From NCBI GenBank assembly GCA_018712905.1, contig DVGD01000034.1, positions 1-5,415 on the forward strand: DNA of 5,415 nucleotides, given 5' to 3'. Origin of the DNA: Candidatus Avoscillospira stercoripullorum (lineage in GTDB: Bacteria; Bacillota; Clostridia; Oscillospirales; Oscillospiraceae). Shown piece by piece: positions 1-5,415 of this stretch. The position numbers and the translations under genes are program-made. A model generated the notes under the pieces. That model ran no database searches. It was not told the DNA's origin and worked only from the letters and a program-made list of their open reading frames with translations. Numbering within the stretch: position 1 is the stretch's first letter; each line of letters starts with the position of its first letter.

Positions 1-23
1 AGACAGAGCAGCGGGGGGTGTGT

Positions 24-46
24 GCGGGGGGCAAAAAGCCCACCGC
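24..46. repeat. GC-rich hairpin (inverted repeat 1 of 3)
   Basis: Arms at 24-32 and 38-46 pair over nine positions with one G/A mismatch (28 with 42), around an AAAAA loop at 33-37. No T-run follows on the plus strand, so it is not a canonical terminator of an upstream gene in that direction. It is the first of three consecutive hairpins in the gene-free left end. The role is unknown. It could belong to the 3' untranslated region of a gene left of the window or to a dispersed intergenic repeat. Confidence 0.45.
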
Positions 47-61
47 GCGTTCAATCAAACA

Positions 62-95
62 GGATTTTGAAACTTTTTTGAAAGTTTCAAAATCC
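62..95. repeat. Perfect 15-bp palindromic hairpin (inverted repeat 2 of 3)
   Basis: The arm GGATTTTGAAACTTT at 62-76 pairs perfectly with 81-95 around a four-base TTTG loop. The stem is AT-rich and no T-tract follows on either strand, so it differs from a classical rho-independent terminator. The perfection of the stem and the two neighbouring hairpins suggest an intergenic palindromic repeat element or an RNA structure in the leader of the downstream operon. The pairing is seen directly; repeat-family membership is inference. Confidence 0.65.
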
Positions 96-98
96 GCA

Positions 99-130
99 CA
101 GCGTGGCGAAAAGACTTTTTCGACACGCTG
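99..130. repeat. 14-bp hairpin with one mismatch (inverted repeat 3 of 3)
   Basis: Arms 99-112 and 117-130 pair over 14 positions with a single G/A mismatch (106 with 123) around the loop GACT. The outer seven pairs are CAGCGTG with CACGCTG. It starts only three bases after the preceding hairpin ends, so the two would stack in a transcript. No T-run follows on the plus strand. It probably forms one structured unit with the hairpin at 62-95, but its function cannot be told from this window alone. Confidence 0.6.
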
Positions 131-166
131 AGCCATATCATAACTGATGTGGCGGATATTGGAAAA

Positions 167-192
167 AACATTTCTGTTTTTTCAGAAACGTT
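167..192. promoter_or_regulatory. Imperfect dyad in the dehydrogenase promoter region (possible operator)
   Basis: TTTCTG at 171-176 and CAGAAA at 183-188 are perfect inverted copies around six T residues. Pairing resumes with 167-169 against 190-192 after one mismatch. The dyad covers the proposed -35 region and reaches the extended -10 box, so a protein bound here could block transcription. The right half, centred on TTTTTTCAGAAA, partly resembles a CodY box (consensus AATTTTCWGAAAATT, four mismatches at 177-191). That match is weak and the regulator is not assigned. Confidence 0.35.
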
Positions 193-200
193 GCTATATT
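172..200 (+). promoter_or_regulatory. Candidate promoter of the dehydrogenase-fumarase operon
   Basis: TATATT at 195-200, preceded by TG at 192-193, looks like an extended -10 box. The hexamer 17 bp upstream (TTCTGT, 172-177) matches the -35 consensus at only two positions, so recognition would rely on the extended -10. Transcription would begin near 207, leaving a leader of about 23 nt before the start codon at 230. If so, the hairpins at 24-130 lie upstream of the transcript rather than in it. Confidence 0.35.
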
Positions 201-229
201 ATTCAAGAACATGCAGGAGGAAAACAATT

Positions 230-1186
230 ATGAGCAAAATTACCGTGATTGGCGCCGGCAGCGTGGGCGCCGCCATTGCCAATGATCTCACAATTCAGGG
301 CATTGCCTCTGAGATTGTACTCATCGACATCAACACCCAGAAGGCGCGGGGCGAAGCGCTGGACATCTACCAGGGCGCCCATTTCGGCACGCCCACCATT
401 GTTCGCGCCGGCGACTATGAGGATGCCGCTGATTCCGATGTGGTCATCATCACTTCCGGCCTGCCGAGAAAGCCCGGCCAGACCCGGCTGGAGCTGGCGC
501 AGTCCAACGTGAACATCATCAAGCAGATTGCTCCCCAGGTTGTGCCCCACGCGCCCAAGGCACTCTATATCATCGTCTCTAACCCGGTGGACGTGCTCAC
601 CTATGTGTTCCACAAGATTTCCGGCCTGCCGGAGAATCAGATCATCGGCTCTGGCACCATTCTTGACACCAGCCGCCTCCAGGCGCAGCTGGCCAAGCAG
701 TTCCGTGTGAGCCCCAAGAACGTCCACGCCCATGTCTTTGGCGAGCATGGCGATTCCTCCTTCGTACCGTGGTCTCTCGCCAACATCTCCAACAACCATG
801 TGGACTACTACGCCACCCATTCTCCCGATATGGATTGCATTGACTGGACCTGCGATCAGGCAGCGCGGGACAAGGCGGAGGAGTATGTGCGCACCTCCGG
901 CGCCCAGGTCATCAAGGACAAGGGTGCGACGTTCTTTGCCGTGGCCATGTCGGTGTGCCACATCTGCAAGTGCATCTTCTCCGGCGCCGGCACCGCCCTC
1001 ACGGTGTCCACCATGATGCACGGCGAGTACGGCATTGACGATGTGTGCCTGAGCGTGCTCACCATTGTGGATCGCAACGGCGTCCGCGGCAAGATCCTCA
1101 GTAAGCTCACCGAGGAAGAGGAAGCCAAGCTTCGCAACAGCGCCGACAAGCTCAAGTCTGTTCTCCAGCAGATTACTTTAGACTAA
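230..1186 (+). CDS. LDH/MDH-family NAD-dependent 2-hydroxyacid dehydrogenase, probably malate dehydrogenase
   Basis: This 318-aa protein has the usual length of the L-lactate/malate dehydrogenase family and would act in the cytoplasm. The N-terminal Rossmann fold has the NAD-binding motif G8-x-G10-x-x-G13 and Asp33, which favours NAD over NADP. Catalytic residues are present: Arg86 (Arg109 in LDH numbering), Asn118, Asp146, Arg149 (Arg171) and His173 in GEHGD. The residue that sets substrate choice, Gln102 in true lactate dehydrogenases, is Arg80 here (GLPRKPGQTR), as in malate dehydrogenases. The GEHGDSS and KGAT segments are more LDH-like, so automated annotation may say L-lactate dehydrogenase. 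Oxaloacetate/malate is the likelier substrate, and the fumarase gene 31 nt downstream supports this. The ATG at 230 was chosen because AGGAGG lies at 215-220 and the Rossmann fold starts at once. An upstream in-frame GTG at 149 would add 27 unlikely residues. First gene of the operon. Confidence 0.88.
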   Translation: MSKITVIGAGSVGAAIANDLTIQGIASEIVLIDINTQKARGEALDIYQGAHFGTPTIVRAGDYEDAADSDVVIITSGLPRKPGQTRLELAQSNVNIIKQIAPQVVPHAPKALYIIVSNPVDVLTYVFHKISGLPENQIIGSGTILDTSRLQAQLAKQFRVSPKNVHAHVFGEHGDSSFVPWSLANISNNHVDYYATHSPDMDCIDWTCDQAARDKAEEYVRTSGAQVIKDKGATFFAVAMSVCHICKCIFSGAGTALTVSTMMHGEYGIDDVCLSVLTIVDRNGVRGKILSKLTEEEEAKLRNSADKLKSVLQQITLD

Positions 1187-1217
1187 TTGTTCCAAATTGA
1201 AATTGGGAGGGGTAGCA

Positions 1218-2594
<1,377 letters not shown>

Positions 2595-2605
2595 GGAGGC
2601 AGGTT

Positions 2606-2947
2606 ATGACATATTCCTATTTCCCTGGCTGTACGCTCAAGACCCGCGCCAAGGACTTGGATCACTGGGGCAGAGAATCCATGAAGGCTTTGGGGATTGA
2701 GCTTGCGGAACTGCCCGAGTGGCAGTGCTGCGGCGCAGTCTACCCCATCGCCCGGGATGAGATTGCCCTGCGGCTCTCCTCCGTGCGGGCGCTGGCTGCG
2801 GCCAGAGATCTCAACCAACCCCTGGTGACGCTGTGCTCCGCCTGTCACCATGTCATCAAGCGCGTCAAAAGCTGCGGCATCGATGCCGCAGCTTTTTTGT
2901 GCCCTCAGGTGGGGGAGAGCTGTTTTTCCAGGTTTGTGGTTTTGTAG
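2606..2947 (+). CDS. C-terminally truncated HdrB-like CCG-domain protein (probable gene remnant)
   Basis: The first 87 residues resemble the N-terminus of heterodisulfide reductase subunit B and related cysteine-rich subunits of thiol:fumarate or succinate dehydrogenase type complexes. They open with YFPGC and contain one full CCG motif: Cys9, Cys41-Cys42, Cys77 and Cys80, that is C-x31-CC-x34-CxxC. Such domains bind unusual iron-sulfur clusters and pass electrons to disulfides or fumarate. HdrB-type proteins are about 290 aa with two CCG domains; this frame gives 113 aa and lacks the second. Recognisable homology ends at Val87 (position 2866). The next codons are a terminator hairpin, and the last 43 bp overlap the convergent MATE gene. 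AGGAGG at 2594-2599 and an 11-nt gap after the fumarase show it began as an operon member. It is probably a broken gene, although a single-domain product is not excluded. No continuation appears in another frame. Confidence 0.7.
   Translation: MTYSYFPGCTLKTRAKDLDHWGRESMKALGIELAELPEWQCCGAVYPIARDEIALRLSSVRALAAARDLNQPLVTLCSACHHVIKRVKSCGIDAAAFLCPQVGESCFSRFVVL
2867..2898. terminator. Bidirectional rho-independent terminator
   Basis: A perfect inverted repeat spans 2867-2896. AAAAGCTGCGGCA at 2867-2879 pairs with 2884-2896 around the loop TCGA. A run of six T (2893-2898) follows on the plus strand, and the four A at 2867-2870 give a T-run on the minus strand. It would end the dehydrogenase-fumarase transcript from the left and the MATE transcript from the right, whose stop codon is eight bases away. 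Unusually, it lies inside the open reading frame of the truncated HdrB-like gene. Confidence 0.9.
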
Positions 2948-4245
2948 AACACCAGGGAGAGCACGGTGGCCACAGTCCAGCCGATGGGCCAGGCACACCA
3001 GATCCCCGTGGCGCCCAGCACCGTGAGGGAGAGCACCGAGGCCAGCACCACCCGCAAAAGGAGGTCGGTGAAGGTGGCGATCATGAAGCGCAGCATGGAG
3101 CCGATGCCTCTAAGGATGCCGTCGGCCACCAGCTTGGCAGAGACGACGAAGTAGAAGGGCGCGAGGATACGCAGGAAGGTTAATCCTGTATCCATGGCGG
3201 TCTGGGAGGGGTTCTCCAGGAAGAGGAGGAGCATCCACTTGCCCGCGAAGAAGTAAAGCCCCACCAGCGGAATGCACAGGAGCCACACCATCTTGAGTCC
3301 TGCCCGGAAGCCGGCATGAATGCGCTCGAGCTTCCAAGCGCCCAGGTTCTGGGCGGCAAAGTTGCTCACGCCGTTGGCCAGGGTGGTAAAGGAGGTGATG
3401 ACCAGGTTGTTGAGCTTTACAGCGGCGGAGTAGCCGGCGATGACGCCGGGGCCAAAGCCGTTGATGACGCTCTGGATGATGATATTGCCCACGGACACGA
3501 AGCTCTGCTGCAGGATACTGGGCACGGCAATGCGGGCAATGCGGCAGAGCATGGGGAAGGAGAAGGCCGCCACGTGGCCGGTAGTCTCAATGCGGCGCAT
3601 CCGAAGAAGCCCGACGACCACAGCCAGTACACAGCTGATGCCCTGGCAGAGGAAGGTGGCCCAGGCAACGCCGGCCACGCCCATCTGGAAGGCCGTGACG
3701 AAGAGAATGTCCACGGCGATGTTGGCGGTGGAGGAGGCGGCCAGGAAGTAGAAAGGCGTCTTGGAATCGCCCAGGGCGGAGAAGACGCCGGTGGCCAGGT
3801 TGTAGAAGAAGAGGAAGGGGAGGCCGTAGAGATAGATGTTCAGATAGATGAGGCTGTCGGCCATGAGCTCCTCGGGGGTCTGGATGAGCTCCAGGAGCTG
3901 CCGCCCCAGCAAAAGTCCCAGCGCCATGAGTACAAGGCAGACGACGCCGCTGCCGATGGCGGCGGTGGAGACGGCAGTTTTCATCTCCCGATATTCCTTG
4001 GCGCCAAAGAGCTGCGAGACGATGACTGAGCAGCCGATGTTGCAGCCGAAGGCGAAGGCCAGGAAAATGAGCGTAATTTCATAGCTGTTGCCCACGCTGG
4101 CCAAGGCGTTTTCGCCCACGAAGCGTCCTGCCACCAGGCTGTCGGCGATGTTATAAAGCTGCTGGAAGACGATGCTGCCAAACAGCGGAAGGCAGAAGCG
4201 CCAGAGCACCCTGCTTGGCGTTCCTACGGTGAGATCTTGATTCAT
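2905..4245 (-). CDS. MATE family efflux transporter
   Basis: A 446-aa, strongly hydrophobic protein of the multidrug and toxic compound extrusion family, the usual length, predicted to cross the cytoplasmic membrane about 12 times in two six-helix lobes. MATE exporters use sodium or proton gradients to expel cationic drugs or metabolites; the substrate here is unknown. Family hallmarks are the N-terminal QQLYNIADSLVAGRFVGENALASVG-type segment (28-52), SQLFGAKE (77-84), the loop with SALGDSKTPF (156-165), the second-lobe start near VPSILQQSF (241-249), and NFAAQNLGA (295-303). The ATG at 4245 is preceded by AGGAG (plus positions 4256-4260) at a 10-nt spacing. It is divergent from the LysR gene with 131 bp between, convergent with the broken HdrB-like gene, and ends eight bases before the shared terminator. 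It has a paralogue, the MATE gene starting at 5279. Regulation by the LysR neighbour is inferred. Confidence 0.93.
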   Translation of the reverse strand: MNQDLTVGTPSRVLWRFCLPLFGSIVFQQLYNIADSLVAGRFVGENALASVGNSYEITLIFLAFAFGCNIGCSVIVSQLFGAKEYREMKTAVSTAAIGSGVVCLVLMALGLLLGRQLLELIQTPEELMADSLIYLNIYLYGLPFLFFYNLATGVFSALGDSKTPFYFLAASSTANIAVDILFVTAFQMGVAGVAWATFLCQGISCVLAVVVGLLRMRRIETTGHVAAFSFPMLCRIARIAVPSILQQSFVSVGNIIIQSVINGFGPGVIAGYSAAVKLNNLVITSFTTLANGVSNFAAQNLGAWKLERIHAGFRAGLKMVWLLCIPLVGLYFFAGKWMLLLFLENPSQTAMDTGLTFLRILAPFYFVVSAKLVADGILRGIGSMLRFMIATFTDLLLRVVLASVLSLTVLGATGIWCAWPIGWTVATVLSLVFYKTTNLEKQLSPT

Positions 4246-4273
4246 ACCCTATCAACTCCTGCATATTACACAC

Positions 4274-4286
4274 TTGAATCATTCAA
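4274..4286. promoter_or_regulatory. 13-bp palindrome of T-N11-A type, candidate LysR operator
   Basis: TTGAAT at 4274-4279 and ATTCAA at 4281-4286 are perfect inverted copies around a single C. The site fits the T-N11-A form bound by LysR-type regulators. It covers the -35 box proposed for the LysR gene and lies at the expected transcription start of the divergent MATE gene. Binding could therefore repress the regulator's own gene and affect the exporter. The palindrome is seen directly; the binding protein is inferred from position and family. Confidence 0.55.
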
Positions 4287-4302
4287 ACAGAGGTATTATA
4301 CT
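4274..4302 (+). promoter_or_regulatory. Candidate promoter of the LysR regulator (and second MATE gene)
   Basis: A -35 box TTGAAT (4274-4279, four of six consensus bases) is followed after exactly 17 bp by a -10 box TATACT (4297-4302, five of six). Transcription would start near 4309, leaving a leader of about 68 nt before the start codon at 4377. The -35 box is the left half of the 13-bp palindrome, as expected for an autoregulated LysR gene. Confidence 0.55.
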
Positions 4303-4323
4303 AAGGAACACAGAATATTTGAA
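4295..4323 (-). promoter_or_regulatory. Candidate promoter of the divergent MATE exporter
   Basis: Read on the minus strand, TTCAAA (plus 4318-4323, four of six -35 bases) is followed after 17 bp by a perfect TATAAT -10 box (plus 4295-4300). The start of transcription would fall near 4288, beside the palindrome at 4274-4286. This -10 box overlaps the plus-strand -10 box at 4297-4302, so polymerase cannot occupy both promoters at once. Confidence 0.6.
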
Positions 4324-4376
4324 ATGTATATTTGTGGGTATCACCATATCAAATTCACATGGCAGGAGGAAACTGT

Positions 4377-5282
4377 ATGGCCATATCCTATGACCTCTAC
4401 CGGGTTTTTTACGCCGTGGCGCAGTCCGGCAGCTTCACCCACGGCGCCCAGGCGCTGCACAGCAACCAGCCCAACGTGACCCGTGCCATCCAGAGCCTGG
4501 AGCAGGAGCTGGGCTGCCAGCTCTTTCGCCGCTCCAATCGGGGCGTCCATTTGACGCCGGAGGGGGAGCGCCTCTTTCACCATGTCCAGGCTGCCCAGGC
4601 GCACCTGGAGGCAGGGGAACGGGAGCTTCTCAGCGGGCGCATGCTCCAGCACGGCATGATTACCCTGGGCACCACCGAGACGGCGCTGCACACCTTTCTC
4701 CTGCCGGTGCTCCGCCGGTTTCACCAGGCCTACCCCGGCGTGCGCCTGCGCATCACCAACCACCCCACGCCAAAGGCGTTGGAGGCGCTGCGAGAGGGCG
4801 CGGTGGAGCTGGCGGTGGTGAGCTCGCCGGAGCATTTGGGCATGCTCCACGCCCAGACGCTGGTCTCTTTTTCGGATATGGTGCTGGCCGGGCAGAGCTT
4901 TGCGGCGCTCTCCCGCAGACCCCTGACCCTGGCCGAGCTGGTGCAGCAGCCGCTGGTATGCCTGGGGCAGGGCACCCAGGCCTATGACCTTTACCAGTCC
5001 TTTTTTGCAGCCCGCGGCCTTCTCTATGCCCCGGATATCCAGGTGGCCACCACCGGCCAGATCCTGCCCCTGGTGCAAAATGGCCTGGGGCTGGGCTTTG
5101 TGCCCGAGCGGTTGGGACGGCAGGCATTGGAGGGCAGCGATCTCGTGGCCATCCGGCTCACCGAGCCCCTGCCGCAGCGAACGGCCAGCCTGGTGACCGA
5201 TCCTGCTGTCCCCCTGGGACACGCGGCCAAAATGCTCTATGACATGCTGTTGGCGGCAGCACAGGGAGGGAAACAGCCATGA
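4377..5282 (+). CDS. LysR-type transcriptional regulator
   Basis: A 301-aa protein of normal LysR-family length. The N-terminal winged helix-turn-helix covers about residues 3-62, with the typical pattern SFTHGAQALHSNQPNVTRAI (19-38), LEQELGCQLFRR (41-52) and LTPEGERL (59-66). A linker helix (about 66-90) leads to the periplasmic-binding-protein-like effector domain (about 93-295), which contains GTTETALHTFLLPVL and a C-terminal GLGLGFVPE segment. It probably senses a small molecule, unidentified, and controls the divergent MATE exporter, the second MATE gene and itself. The start at 4377 has AGGAGG at 4364-4369. In-frame ATGs at 4332 and 4359 lie upstream of that site and lack their own. The stop codon overlaps the start of the next gene in an ATGA arrangement, so the two are translationally coupled. 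Confidence 0.93.
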   Translation: MAISYDLYRVFYAVAQSGSFTHGAQALHSNQPNVTRAIQSLEQELGCQLFRRSNRGVHLTPEGERLFHHVQAAQAHLEAGERELLSGRMLQHGMITLGTTETALHTFLLPVLRRFHQAYPGVRLRITNHPTPKALEALREGAVELAVVSSPEHLGMLHAQTLVSFSDMVLAGQSFAALSRRPLTLAELVQQPLVCLGQGTQAYDLYQSFFAARGLLYAPDIQVATTGQILPLVQNGLGLGFVPERLGRQALEGSDLVAIRLTEPLPQRTASLVTDPAVPLGHAAKMLYDMLLAAAQGGKQP

Positions 5283-5415
5283 ATCAGGATCTCACGCAGG
5301 GGAGAATCACCAGCTCCCTTTTGCGCTTTGCCTGGCCGTTTATGGTGGGCAACCTGCTCCAGCAGCTCTATAACGTGGTGGATACGCTCATCGTGGGGCG
5401 GTATTTGGGCAGCAA
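5279..5415 (+). CDS. MATE family efflux transporter, N-terminal part (runs off the window)
   Basis: Only the first 45 codons are in the window. The product begins MNQDLTQGRI and contains QQLYNVVDTLIVGRYLG (28-44), the characteristic first transmembrane helix region of MATE exporters. By eye it matches the divergent MATE protein at 21 of 45 positions without gaps, including the first six residues, so the two are paralogues. The start codon overlaps the LysR stop codon by four bases, and GGGAGGG at 5264-5270 serves as ribosome binding site. Co-transcription with the regulator is therefore likely. A full gene of about 450 codons is expected beyond the edge; whether it is intact cannot be seen. 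Confidence 0.85.
   Translation, partial: MNQDLTQGRITSSLLRFAWPFMVGNLLQQLYNVVDTLIVGRYLGS

Noticed and set aside
62..130. The two larger upstream hairpins as rho-independent terminators
   Set aside because: Neither stem is followed by a T-run on either strand.
149..229. In-frame GTG start 27 codons upstream of the dehydrogenase ATG
   Set aside because: It would translate through the AT-rich promoter region and the AGGAGG site, and the added residues precede a Rossmann fold that normally starts at the N-terminus.
131..229. Rex redox-repressor site upstream of the dehydrogenase
   Set aside because: No match to the TTGTGAA/TTGTTAA-N4-inverted-repeat pattern was found in the leader.
203..1021. 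Long minus-strand reading frame opposite the dehydrogenase
   Set aside because: It is a codon-bias shadow of a GC-rich gene; the product has no recognisable motif and the plus frame has clear family motifs.
2899..2947. Frameshift explanation for the short HdrB-like gene
   Set aside because: The sequence after the hairpin is the 3' end of the convergent MATE gene, and no frame there encodes a second CCG domain, so a simple frameshift cannot restore it.
3316..4029. Plus-strand frame of 237 codons opposite the MATE gene
   Set aside because: The low-complexity Gly/Glu/Asp-rich translation is what hydrophobic MATE codons give on the opposite strand; no family features.
4332..4376. Earlier in-frame starts for the LysR gene at 4332 and 4359
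   Set aside because: The AGGAGG site at 4364-4369 lies downstream of both, and LysR proteins normally begin only a few residues before the helix-turn-helix.

Overview
The window looks like chromosomal DNA from a Gram-positive anaerobe of the class Clostridia, probably a gut Oscillospiraceae/Ruminococcaceae-like organism. This is inferred from GC-rich genes, AT-rich promoters, strong AGGAGG-type ribosome binding sites before the genes, and the gene content: an LDH/MDH-family dehydrogenase, a class II fumarase, an HdrB-like CCG protein and MATE exporters. The taxonomic guess is moderate to low confidence.

Positions 1-229 hold no gene. Three hairpin-forming inverted repeats lie at 24-46, 62-95 and 99-130, followed by an AT-rich leader with a weak promoter and an imperfect dyad. 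A tight plus-strand operon follows. It encodes a 318-aa LDH/MDH-family dehydrogenase (230-1186) whose substrate-specificity residue is arginine, as in malate dehydrogenases. Next are a complete class II fumarase (1218-2594) and an HdrB-like cysteine-rich protein (2606-2947) cut off after its first CCG domain. Together they suggest the reductive branch oxaloacetate -> malate -> fumarate, with the CCG protein as the remnant of an electron-transfer subunit (heterodisulfide reductase or fumarate reductase type).

The third gene runs directly into a strong bidirectional terminator hairpin (2867-2898) and then into the 3' end of a convergent MATE transporter gene (2905-4245, minus strand). Homology to HdrB stops at the base of the hairpin, so this is probably a rearrangement breakpoint. 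The frame has no stop codon before the terminator.

The right part is a drug/metabolite-efflux locus. A MATE exporter (minus) is divergent from a LysR-type regulator (4377-5282, plus). The regulator overlaps by 4 bp the start of a second MATE exporter (5279 to the window end). The 131-bp divergent intergenic region carries two face-to-face promoters with overlapping -10 boxes and a 13-bp palindrome of T-N11-A form. The palindrome sits on the regulator's -35 box and at the expected transcription start of the first MATE gene, so one LysR protein probably controls both flanking exporters.
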